Of a stretch of 64,000 nucleotides of DNA, positions 40,456 to 50,266 are shown in pieces. Both the position numbers and the translations under genes were made by a program. The stretch comes from Lepisosteus oculatus (Eukaryota > Chordata > Actinopteri > Semionotiformes > Lepisosteidae). A model generated the notes under the pieces. That model worked only from the letters and a program-made list of their open reading frames with translations, was not told where the DNA came from and did not search any database. The stretch lies in assembly GCF_040954835.1 (NCBI RefSeq), contig NC_090706.1, forward strand, positions 30,389,148 through 30,453,147, in the 5' to 3' direction. Every line of letters starts with the position of its first letter. The first letter of the stretch is position 1.

Positions 40456-41471
40456 GAGCCCTTTTAGAACAGTAACCTGCAGACACAAGTGGTCTTCAGG
40501 TCCAAGACTGAGAACCATCAACATAACCAATCCCACAGTTTAGAAATGATTTTTTTATGATTTCTGGTATTGTACTTTGAATCATCTTCCTTCTGAAACA
40601 TCCTGCTGTGTCTGTGAGCCTAATGTAATCTTTCTGGAATCTTTCTGGCGAGCAGGCATACATTTTAGTTGATATAAAATGTGCTTGAAATGCCCCGTAG
40701 TGTGTTTATCAAAAGGCAAGCTACCAGTTACAGATTAAATTTGGCATTTCATTCTCAAAGCTCAAGAGTGAATGTGTACGAAACCTTTTGCCATCCACTG
40801 GTGTTTAATGCTTATCTAACAAACAGCCATTTTGTAATATCATATAAGAACACATCTGAATCATTTTCATGTTTACCTTAAGACATGGTTATAGAAAGCT
40901 AGCCTGTTGATACTACCAAGATGCTTGTTTATTGTAGTTGTTTTCAGAATATAGTTATTATGGCCCTTGGCAAAACTGAGCCCAAGTAGAAACTGAAAGT
41001 GATTATTTTTGTTTTTGTATAAAGGTGAGGATATATTGCATTAACAAACTAACCTAATACTGTTTAGTTCCTAATTCTATGACATAATACTATTGAAGTT
41101 ATCACTAAAGGACTGGGAACTTTCATAAGATTATAAACTAGTAAACAACATTAAATCTCAAAGAATCTGGTAAATATTTTGCATTCAGCACACCAGGAAA
41201 TGCCTCACCTGGATAATATTCTTATGTCATAAAACTAAAGTGCACTTGTATAACAGAATACATCAGCCCAGCCCATATTGTATAATATTTTCAGTTTCTT
41301 AAAATGAGTTCTTCTGATCCATGACAGCAATGGCATAGCTTTGTAATTTCTCTTTTTAAGTGGCTCAATTAGCTAAGGCTGTAATTGTTTTAAATGGGAT
41401 TTTACGGACATATTTTTTAACGAGATAAAATCACGCAAGGCATGCGACTTTTGTTAACCCTTTGATTACAG

Positions 41472-41760
41472 TACATCCATGCATTTTCTAACCACTTCTT
41501 CTAATTTCAGGGTTCCAGGGGAGCTCAGCAAGCAATGGGCACAACGTGGGGGTACACCCAGACACACAGCAGGCCCAGTTTTCCCAGAATCCACTAAACC
41601 TACCAAAATGTTTTTGTCTGTGGCATGAAACCCACACAGACATGAGGGAACATACACCATCTATGCAGATACTGTAGTATCGCAGGAATTGAAAACCCAG
41701 GGCCCCAGCACTGAAAGGTAGCAATTTATACCAGTGTACCACTGATCCCCTCACTTTGAT
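41472..41760 (-). repeat. Interspersed repeat family B, copy
   Basis: Reverse-oriented copy beginning CCATGCATTTTCTAACCACT, with CAGTTTTCCCAGAATCCAC, GAAACCCACACAGACATGAG and a degraded head near 41,700. Confidence 0.8.
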
Positions 41761-42631
41761 TACAGCATATTCAAATTCAAATCCTAAATAAATGCAGTGT
41801 TTGGTGAAAATCATCATCATAACTTCCCCACACTAAGAACACACTTGATCTTATCCATAACTAATGTCAATCACACAACAGCAGTACGTTCTGTGAAGAT
41901 TCACACTGGCCTCCTTGGGTCCTTTCATGCTCCAGCAGAAGTTTTCATATGAGTCCTTGAAGAGAGCAGCTACTGTATCTACTTTGTTGAAACAGCAACA
42001 GTTTCTGAATGGATCCTGTGATCAGAGGAAATACAACAGGTTCAATAAAGTAAGGTAGGCCTGGTATCTGGAGAACCATATTCAAACTATCGGTGACACT
42101 GACCCACTGCCTTTAAGACATGAAAATTCTAGCTACATTGTGTGCAAAAACCTAAAGGACGTGTAACCTGCAAGAAATTAAGGATGAGTAAGCAATTTTA
42201 AGTCACATCTGAAATAGACAGCTTATTTTAGACAGGTATTTTTACAGTGTGAGCCAACATGTTGCTCTCTTCCCATAGTAACAGTAGTCTGCAGAGGCTT
42301 CACAAAGGTGGTCAGTTATTCCAACAGCATTGGAGGTTCTGTGTAATCATCTACCAAAAGTAATTTCATCGACAGATACTGTGCGGAAAGATCAGCATAT
42401 TCGCAAAGGGACAGCCATCTACACTAACAGATTCTTGAAATTAGAAAATTATTAGACCCCTCTTTTCCTTTTTGTTTTGAAATGTTACTGGCAGAGCTCC
42501 GAAGAGTAGGGGTCGTATTTCCACTTTCTACTCCTAATGTACAAGGAATGTGTCGATTATTCTTTGATCGAAAGTAACAGGCATCAATCTGTGTGAAACA
42601 ACGACCGAGTCTGTCATGCGTTTAACGAAGA

Positions 42632-42666
42632 ATCTCGGAAATCTCCGAAATCTCGGAATCTCGGAA
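42632..42666 (+). repeat. Tandem 9-mer (ATCTCGGAA-type) x4
   Basis: ATCTCGGAA, ATCTCCGAA, ATCTCGGAA and TCTCGGAA follow head to tail, about 420 nt upstream of the tRNA-Ser gene. Confidence 0.85.
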
Positions 42667-43082
42667 AGGTAGCAGAAAATGTCACAGTTCTTTAGACTTC
42701 ATTTAAAATAACATTTGCATTCTCCCTTTTTAGTATACGTATGTAACGCATCATCTATGTATTTACCATAAAGCACCTTAACTCAGATACAAATATTTCA
42801 ATTTTTCATTTAAAATGAAAAAATATTCGTGCCTTGAAACATGCGGCATAAACTACGCGGAACACGGATTCGTCGACTCAACTAGTTTAGCTGCTTTACC
42901 TGCAGTTCTGCCTTGGCCGGGTTAAAATAATGTTCTGGTATTTGCTAGTACTATGCATTTGTTTTTTAACTGATAAACTGGTGAAATCGTTACTAACCGA
43001 TTGAAACATTTTAGGTACTTTTAGTGTCCATGAACCGTAATGCAGTCTGTAAAAGAGATATTCCTGTCTTTTAAAGCGGCGT

Positions 43083-43164
43083 GCTGTGATGGCCGAGTGG
43101 TTAAGGCGTTGGACTTGAAATCCAATGGGGTCTCCCCGCGCAGGTTCGAACCCTGCTCGCAGCG
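43083..43164 (+). tRNA. tRNA-Ser (anticodon TGA)
   Basis: This 82-nt gene folds as a class II tRNA. The acceptor stem GCTGTGA pairs with TCGCAGC (one G-T wobble), with discriminator G. The A box is TGGCCGAGTGG. The anticodon loop is CTTGAAA, flanked by TTGGA/TCCAA. The long variable arm TGGGGTCTCCCCGC is typical of tRNA-Ser, and the B box is GGTTCGAACCC. No intron is present and no other tRNA is visible nearby. It decodes UCA. Confidence 0.97.
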
Positions 43165-43173
43165 ATAAACTTC

Positions 43174-43178
43174 TTTTT
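43174..43178 (+). terminator. RNA polymerase III terminator of tRNA-Ser
   Basis: A run of five T residues begins 10 nt after the tRNA 3' end, the usual Pol III stop signal on the transcribed strand. Confidence 0.8.
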
Positions 43179-45287
43179 AAAAAAATGCATCCAGCTATTT
43201 ATAGTTACGTATTTACAGTACGGAACATAAGAATTTGTTTTATAAAACATCTCAATAATTTAAAGATTATTTTCTAACGTCGGAAACGTGGAAATCGGTT
43301 GCCGGTTTTAAAAGGCGCCGCTAGATGACACTAATTCTACATTCATTTTTAATTTGTAATCGACTGCTGCAGAACGTGGCTTGCTTGGTTGTTAAAACAA
43401 CACCGGAAAATACGTTAAAAAAAGAAAAGGTTACGAAGGCGCTGTATGTGTACTTCCAAAAATGTATGGAGTTTGGAGACTTTTTTTATTTTAAGAATCA
43501 AATATTCTAAAAAAGTAACGCAAGACTTCAACAAGAAAATAATGAGTTTGTGATGGGTGTCATTAGTCTGCGTTAATGATCTGTTGATCAGTCTAATTGA
43601 TTTGCGTTAATGAACCACTAACAACGTTCAATTGCAACCTTTTGAAAAGATTAAAGTGTCTGTTTCTACAGTAAGTTACTAGGTCAAGAAATACTCAGTT
43701 TTCCTGATGATATGATTGATACGTTATTTATATTCAATTAGATATTAGTTTACAGATGGTTTTAATTTTTAATTTTGACTCCTTAAAAACGTATTCTATT
43801 CCAGAAGAGCTGGTTCCAAAATCTCCAAAACACGATTCGTGTAAAACTTGCCGTGTTGTTCATTATATACACACAAATACGTTTTTCAAAACATACTGTT
43901 TAATTACTTTTTCTGAAAAGAAATCTTTGTGTTCAATAGATTTATACAATACACTTTCAAACAAATTGTTGCAACCTTTAAATCGGTTAAAAATTTATAT
44001 AGTTTAACAGACACATTAAGAACTATTGAGGATGTGTACTTAGAGAGCCAAAGTGTTATTTTATATATGATATATACTTGTGAATAAATACATTAAAATA
44101 GTGGACACTTTCAGTTTTTGGCTACTTTTGGGAAAATGTGAAACTGTTATAAGTGGACAATACCAGTTCATTGTTCCCAGTTTCAATATCTACAATATTC
44201 ACTTGCTACAAAAATAGGACATAGGAACTAGAATAATAGTGAGACATCAATTCTAATACTTCAAAAGCCCTATAATTTTTTGTGGTAACTAAAATGCTTT
44301 ATTATCTTAGACCTTTCAAATGTGTTACAAAATGTAATAATTTGAAGTATTTTTTTTAGAAAATTCGATGGGGAAAAAAAAAAAACAATTAATAACTGTA
44401 GCTCCACTGACTGAATCAGTCTGAGACCACACTACATCTAATCCTGCAAAACTGAAATAAAATTGGTGCTAGAACAGGTGCTAAAGCATAAGTTTAAAAT
44501 GAGAATCTAAAAAAAATGGAATAAAAAGGCTGCGATATTAAAAGCAAACTGCAACACTATTTTTATATTTCGTGGTTACAAAGAATAAGCACAGAAGAGT
44601 GCATTTCAAACCTTAATAAAAGTAAGATATACAGAGTAACATGTGATACCTCTAATTTACATCTCAAAATAGGCAAAATTTCCAGGTATGTGCAGCACTA
44701 TATTCGGCGATTCAGAACAAGACATCAAAACGTCCAGTGATGTGAAGCTGCCTTATCACATTGTAAACAAGCAGACTTGTGAAAACATCTCTTGTAATCC
44801 CATAGAAATATTACTGTCGACTTCAAGATGGTTTTCCTTTCAAATACTACTTACTAACTCTGCTTGCAGATCACGTTGGAACGTTTCTGGGGTGAAACGT
44901 CTGCTGCACAACCTGCACTTATTCGCTCGGAAATCACATCACATTACATACAGTACTGTACAGTCATGACAGGGACTAGTGACCAGGAAGGGCCACCCCA
45001 CGTCACAATTCACGCAGTTCTCGAGAACTCTCACCCGTGACGAGACCAAGGGTTTGTGACAACAATGGAGATTACACAGTCATTTCACAAAGTTCACGGT
45101 TCTGTGCTTGATTTGGAATTTGTCAACTATTTCTGTGCCAGCAATTATTTTGTTACAGAGATCTAATAACCGGTCTGGGAAGTTGGAACTGCAGTTCCCC
45201 CTTAAGCTTGCTTTGGTCAACTGGATACCAAACCTTTCTTAAGCTTGCAGCGCAATGAAAAGAGAAATGTCCACTCAAAAGTGTGAC
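43179..45287. other. Intergenic region between tRNA-Ser and MED7
   Basis: Mostly AT-rich and without coding signals. A partial CTCF-like CCGCTAGATGACAC lies at 43,318-43,331. The block 44,950-45,070 is GC-richer with a CCACGTCAC (CRE/E-box-like) element, function unknown. Confidence 0.55.
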
Positions 45288-45293
45288 TTTTAT
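45288..45293 (-). promoter_or_regulatory. Candidate MED7 polyadenylation signal (AATAAA)
   Basis: The minus-strand hexamer AATAAA lies about 290 nt after the MED7 stop. A second AATAAA at 45,487-45,482 is only about 95 nt after the stop; either or both may be used. Confidence 0.4.
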
Positions 45294-45581
45294 TTCCGAA
45301 AGGTTCCTGAGATATTTTCCTGCTTGAACAACAGCATAGCCTCAGATAACACAATACTCAAACTGTTCATCCCCTAGACACTTGTGACTTCTGCTTATTT
45401 TTGCTCTCAACATGCAGCCAAAGAGGACATCAACATTTTAGCATACAGTACACAGCCCCTTTAGCCACACAATATCATATCTTTATTCTCACAACTCCTG
45501 ATGTTGCAGCTTCAATGCGGTGTCGCATTGCTTTGAGAAAAAACACCCATGTGGTATTTGAAAGTACAAGGAAAAGTCAGT

Positions 45582-46280
45582 TTATGTCATTTCGTCAATG
45601 ATGCTGCACATGGCCGCATCCTTGTCCCACGTTTTGTCCCTTTTGTCCTTTTCTTTGTCCGCCTGTCCCACCATGCAGCCGCCACCGGCCTCGTCCACGT
45701 CCATGGGCTCCGATTTCAGCCGGGGGTGCCCCCCGGTGCCCGCCTCGGGCTGGGGCAGGTCGTCGGGGAGGGAGGCCAGGCAGCCCTGGATCACCTCCAC
45801 CACCCGGTCCAGGTGCTTCTGGAAGCGCTCGGCCGTCTCCAGCCGCTGGCGCTTCTGCACCTCCATCATCACGCGCAGGGTCTCGCGGGCCTGGTGCGGC
45901 CGGTACTCGTTGATCAGGTGGTGCATGTGCACGAAGAGCAGCTTGAGGTCCTCCAGCTTCTCCTCGCGCTTGATGCTGCCGGGGCTCTTGATCAGGATGT
46001 CCAGGAGGTCCAGGAAGTTCACCAGGATGGACATGTTGAGCTTCTTCAGCTCCTTCTTGTGGTCAAACTGAACAGGGTGGAGGCGCTCGATGCCCTGGCT
46101 TTCCAGGGGGCGGATGATGAGGTCGTCGCACTGGAACTGGTTGCCGAACATCATGTAGGTGTCCTTGATGGGCGGCGGGGGCTTGGGGGCGAGGGCCTTC
46201 CGGACATTTTCGTCCGTATACTCCTTTATGTACTGCATGGGTGGCGGGGGGAGGGCACTGACCTGCTGTGGCTCGCCCAT
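45582..46280 (-). CDS. med7: Mediator complex subunit 7 (single coding exon)
   Basis: An uninterrupted frame of 232 residues starts [14 protein letters not shown] and is nearly collinear with human MED7 (233 residues): [20 protein letters not shown], a [11 protein letters not shown] segment, then long helices ([31 protein letters not shown]). These pair with MED21 in the Mediator middle module, which bridges transcription factors and RNA polymerase II. The C terminus ([11 protein letters not shown] to IDEMT) is shorter and divergent, as is usual. The start ATG at 46,280 lies in CCACCATGG. A splice acceptor (CTCCACAG, first exonic base 46,288) sits just upstream, so the 5' UTR is spliced. Base composition is strikingly GC-rich against AT-rich flanks. 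Confidence 0.98.
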   Translation of the reverse strand: MGEPQQVSALPPPPMQYIKEYTDENVRKALAPKPPPPIKDTYMMFGNQFQCDDLIIRPLESQGIERLHPVQFDHKKELKKLNMSILVNFLDLLDILIKSPGSIKREEKLEDLKLLFVHMHHLINEYRPHQARETLRVMMEVQKRQRLETAERFQKHLDRVVEVIQGCLASLPDDLPQPEAGTGGHPRLKSEPMDVDEAGGGCMVGQADKEKDKRDKTWDKDAAMCSIIDEMT

Positions 46281-46287
46281 GGTGGAA

Positions 46288-47204
46288 CCTGTGGAGACAG
46301 CAGCTTTTTTTTTAAAACTCTGCTATGCAACTACATAACTCATTCTCGTGTTGCTAAACAGCACTAGTTTACCACGTTGTTATGCAGATCGGTTCTGAAA
46401 TAACTTGCTTTAAGACAAAATACAGTGTAAAAAGCTGTTTTGGAATAAAAAACACACAATGCTCATGGAAAATGCAACTAAACATAAACGTATGTGCAAA
46501 GTTGTTGCACAAACCTAATAAAGATGGAGAAAAATTAACACTTTCTGATCAACAGTTGCCAATAGCATAAATGTACTCCATAACATTAAACCCAAACGTA
46601 TGGTAAAGTAAAACTCCAATGTATGAGTATTGGGCGTGTGATTATTTTAACGAATAATCAGTTCATATTGACAATAAAATGATGAGAAAAATGTTTCAGC
46701 AATCGGCTCTGACCATCTATCTACAACAATTTTTTTTTAGGTTATATTTAAGTCCCGGACGATCTAAAAAAACCCGCAGAATGTAGCATTTACTTTTGTT
46801 TATACTACGTTGAAAATATTTGAAGTTACAACACTTGCCAAATAAGACATGCCTGCATCAAAATATTAATCTTCGAGACCAATCCAAAAGCATCTTGCAG
46901 GATAAGGACACACTGTACACCACATTCGTTGTGTAGCGCTCACGAAAACAAGGGGCTTACAACATCGCATATTTTTGTTAAATGTACCTTATAAACATTA
47001 CAACTAGCCGTATGGACCACGAAGACACCAATGTGCCAAATTTAAAAATGAAATGTATTTACAGCGAACAGTTTACAAAAGTAAAACAGGGACTGTGCTG
47101 GTGCTGTTGATATGACTGCTATTCAGTGGGACACGCTCCATTCACCCACACTACCTGTACATATGTCACTTTTTACAAAAACGCAGGGTAAACTCCTACC
47201 TACC
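46288..47204 (-). other. MED7 5' UTR intron and end of inferred non-coding first exon
   Basis: A good acceptor precedes the MED7 start (46,288), and an AACG|GTAGGT donor lies at 47,204/47,203. I infer a non-coding first exon ending at 47,204 and an intron of about 915 nt. The intron is AT-rich; I see no other feature in it. Confidence 0.5.
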
Positions 47205-47345
47205 GTTCGTCGACTTTATAATTTTCTATTTCTGAAGCATTCACAAATGGGTATTGAATCCCTTGAATATATTAGATGAAGACATCTAGCATTCTCTCAA
47301 CAACGCTCGGTTCTCTTCCTGCACAACAGGGGAAGCCCAGGCGCC

Positions 47346-47460
47346 ATTGGCTGGAAGCCGTCTCGATCCTCTTTGGATCTCATTGGCTTTTCCAGTCTCT
47401 CCAGATTCATCAGCAAAGTCTATTGGACGTAACGCGTTTAATAACGTAAAATCCGATTGG
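47346..47460 (-). promoter_or_regulatory. MED7 promoter with four CCAAT boxes
   Basis: Four CCAAT boxes, all reading on the minus strand, lie at 47,350-47,346, 47,386-47,382, 47,426-47,422 and 47,460-47,456 (spacing 36, 40 and 34 nt). CCAAT boxes are NF-Y sites typical of TATA-less housekeeping promoters. The cluster sits just upstream of the inferred non-coding MED7 exon in a locally CpG-richer stretch that also holds an ACGCGT box near 47,432. Confidence 0.7.
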
Positions 47461-48399
47461 CTACGAGAGTACCTCCCTCTCGCGGGCGTAGGCGGAGAAG
47501 TAATAGTAGGGTAATAGTTTGCAATACTTTACTAATAGTTTGCGATCGGAAGGGAATGTATTTAAATTGACAACTAATTATATGAAATGTCTAAAAAAAT
47601 TGATAAAATAAAAATGGAAGTTTATTCTACTGCTTTTCAGCCTGGCCCAAGCGTGGGTTTCAGTTTAGAAGTGCTGTCTTTACTAATTAAATTATAAATT
47701 GATATCACCCTCCACCCCGAGAAAAATACACAGTGCAGGGTTTCATAGGAGAAGCGGTCCTATGAAGGAACTGAATAACTGAGTTTAACCACCCTTGGAA
47801 AGAACCTGGTTATTCCGACACTGGTTTCCGAAAAAAAAAAACTATTCGAAATTGTCTTCTGTGTAGACTAGTGCCACGATCTGACAAACCCTACATGAAA
47901 AGAAAAATCAAACCCACTTCTTCGGACAAATGTGCTGGACCATATCACTGAGTCTTGCTTGTTTAAGCTCTCTCGACCACAACTGGGTCAAGGTCTGTGT
48001 CAGTTCTGCATGTTGCTGTTTGAACTATGTAATTCAGGGTTCCATTTATGATTTTCTTATAGGAGCTGCACATCCCAGTGGATCTGGTGTTTGGGGGGCT
48101 ACCAAAACGTGGACATTCAACTTTGAGAGTTTGTGAACTTGTCTCAGGACTGGGTGAAACAGAAACAGTATAATTTATTTATTGTCTGGACATGCTTTCA
48201 CTGCTTATTATTTACTGTTTTGTAATGTACTGTCCACATTGTGTGGTGTTGTCGGTTGCACTGTGCATGTCCTAAGAGAACTGAAGTAAGAATCCCAAAG
48301 TACACGTACATATGGCAAAGAAACTCCTCTATTTATCTAATCATGGGGGCCAGAACTCTACTCTTTGTGAGCAGGTCTAGGTGTACTGCTTCACAGGAA

Positions 48400-48660
48400 G
48401 CAGGAAGGAGGGGCAATAGCCCGTGTTTGTGGCATTCTGGGAGGGACCCACACTGAACAGCTGTCCAGTGTGGTTTATGGAGAGTTCTGGGATGTGTTGC
48501 CTTATGAGGTGTGGGGTTCTTGGGGTCTCCGCCCTAGCCGCTCCTGACCTGCCAGTTGGTCCCTCACTGCCTGGGCGCGAACCCGTGTCTCTGGTGTCAC
48601 ACTAAAGGGAACTTGCCAGCTGAGCTAAAGGAGACTTCCCCCAAACCTGGGCAGCTAAGA
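48400..48660 (-). mobile_element. Second tRNA-derived SINE family (single copy)
   Basis: On the minus strand, a tRNA-like head has A box TTAGCTCAGCTGGC (48,628-48,615) and B box GGGTTCGCGCC (48,584-48,574), followed by an unrelated GC-richer body. The spacing of the boxes fits a tRNA head. The 3' boundary is uncertain. Confidence 0.6.
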
Positions 48661-48824
48661 TCCCTGTTATATGGACATTGGCTCCTCCACCAAGAGCAGG
48701 GGTCAACAGCTGGACTCCAGCTTATAGGACTTCTAGGTCCAGCAGACCACGTGCAACACCTGCCACCAACCACTTCTGTATCCTGGTTGTAGCAGTTATG
48801 CACCAAGACCTCTAATCCAACTGA

Positions 48825-48843
48825 TTGCCAGCAGGGGGATGGC
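48825..48843 (+). promoter_or_regulatory. CTCF-like motif between MED7 and ITK
   Basis: TTGCCAGCAGGGGGATGGC fits the CTCF core with one unfavourable base (A for C after the G run). It sits between the two divergent promoters. Confidence 0.4.
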
Positions 48844-49834
48844 TATCTCAACAGCGGGACTAATGAAGCAGGGAACCTGCAAACTGGGAAAAACCTGGCT
48901 TGGCTCTAGAGTCAGGATCTAGAGAGATGATATAACTAAGTACCTACAGGAAGATTCCATGGACTGATTCTTGTTCAGTAACTTTTAATGCATTTATGTC
49001 GACTTGATCAGTTCTGTATGCATGTCAATGTGTTTTATAAGACCGTGTGTGAGTCTGGAAGAGGGAATCCAATTGGAGGAGAGACCATCAAGGTTGAGAC
49101 TGGGTAAGTGAGAGCTGTTGCTCTGCTGCAGACTTCTTCTTGGTAGAGAAGCTATCTTATACTTACAGTATGCCAATAAGAGAGCTAAAGAGTAAGTCCC
49201 TCGCCTCTTTTTTTTCTGAGCCTAAATGGGAACATGCCAGAATTACAATATTAAAGAGTTAAGCCCAACGCTGATATACTTATTTAAAACAAGCCCAATG
49301 CACTTTGGCAAGAGAGCCACATCTTCAAGACATGGTTATAGATTCAGATAACTGATTTGATGCTTTTGAGTCTGACGAACCAGGAGTACAAATGTTGACT
49401 TTCACATTACCTGGGAAGTGGTTAATTTGTAGATTTTTTTTTTCATTTTGTCTGTGTAAACTCTTTAGTGTTCATAAAGTAAAAAAAAAATGCTAACCTT
49501 TTCTTAATTTGTGAAATATAAGAAACAAAACACGTCTTCAGTTCATTTGTGGGAAGACAAAAAGTATACGCGAGGAGATTTCATTTTAAAAACATAATTT
49601 ATTATCCCCGTTTTATTTATTTTTTTACCTATTTATATCATTAAATGTGTTTAAATATTCGTGGGATACATAATTGTGTGATGCAAATCAGTGGGTGGAC
49701 AGATGACTCATAATCCAAGGGATTATTTATAATTTAAGATGTCTGTACTGTCACTACTGTACGTAGCACGGATATAATTTAAAGTGACAAATGTATTCAT
49801 ATGTTACAGCTTTCAGTTCCACTCCCAAAAATTG

Positions 49835-49840
49835 TATAAA
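49835..49840 (+). promoter_or_regulatory. Candidate ITK TATA box
   Basis: TATAAA lies 294 nt before the ITK start codon and would place transcription start near 49,865 with a 5' UTR of about 260 nt. AT-rich DNA makes chance TATA boxes common. Confidence 0.3.
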
Positions 49841-49939
49841 CTCTAGTTCTGTACGTGTATATTTGGATTTGTAAATGTATATATACATTTAAAAACTCGG
49901 TTTATTTCTGGAAAGATTTTAATTTACGAACAGAATTCA

Positions 49940-49951
49940 GAAGGAAGTGGT
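49940..49951 (+). promoter_or_regulatory. Composite ETS-RUNX type site upstream of ITK
   Basis: GAAGGAAGTGGT combines an ETS core (GGAAGT) overlapping a RUNX-like half (GTGGTTT), about 180 nt before the ITK ATG. ETS1-RUNX composites are typical of T-cell genes. This is a motif match only. Confidence 0.4.
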
Positions 49952-50106
49952 TTTGCCTGCTGCCTTGCCGGAAACTAAGTACCTCATATACTTCTTGATT
50001 GTTGTGAAGATAGTGCATTGCATTTTTTTTATTGTGTAAGCACCATACCAAACTAACAGTACACTGTCTCGGTTCTTCTCTTTCGACTCTAGTAAAAGGT
50101 TTCTCC

Positions 50107-50127
50107 ATGAAGGATCATTTTCTTTAG
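50107..50127 (+). promoter_or_regulatory. Six-codon upstream ORF ending 1 nt before ITK ATG
   Basis: ATG AAG GAT CAT TTT CTT TAG is followed by a single G and then the ITK start. It would be in the 5' leader unless TTTCTTTAG is itself used as a splice acceptor, which its pyrimidine tract allows. Confidence 0.45.
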
Positions 50128-50128
50128 G

Positions 50129-50266
50129 ATGAATAGACAAATCATTTTAGAAGAGTTTCTTTTCAAGAAATCCCAGCAGAAACGAAGAACCTCACCTTGC
50201 AATTACAAACAAAGATATTTCGTTTTAAGTAAAGATGAACTGGCTTACTTCGAACATCGCCCTGGG
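50129..50266 (+). CDS. itk: ITK exon 1: start of PH domain
   Basis: This exon is 138 nt, phase 0 donor CCTGGG|GTACGT. It encodes [35 protein letters not shown] and AYFEHRPG. The ATG lies 1 nt after the stop of a short upstream ORF. No in-frame alternative start looks better. Confidence 0.96.

Larger units (their letters stand above)
38705..43082. other. Intergenic region between LONRF promoter and tRNA-Ser
   Basis: It holds two family B repeats and the 9-mer tandem repeat. No coding exon is recognisable on either strand. Confidence 0.6.
47461..49834. other. MED7-ITK intergenic region
   Basis: It lies between the MED7 CCAAT cluster and the ITK leader and contains one tRNA-derived SINE and the CTCF-like site at 48,825. 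No frame resembling GARIN3 (FAM71B), which lies between these genes in human, is visible. Confidence 0.6.

Noticed and set aside
45598-46071. 157-codon open frame on the plus strand within MED7
   Set aside because: Another antisense shadow of MED7, serine- and arginine-rich from reversed codons.
46100-46118. CTCF-like core inside MED7 (TTTCCAGGGGGCGG)
   Set aside because: It matches only the G-rich half, and the bases encode conserved MED7 residues (RPLESQG), so the match is explained by coding.
45549-46367. 272-codon open frame on the plus strand across MED7
   Set aside because: It is the antisense shadow of the GC-rich MED7 coding sequence. Its histidine- and leucine-rich peptide is what reversed MED7 codons produce, and MED7 itself is unmistakable.
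48571-48640. Possible functional tRNA gene on the minus strand
   Set aside because: The A and B boxes are present, but the acceptor stem does not close and the anticodon arm is poor; it is a SINE head.
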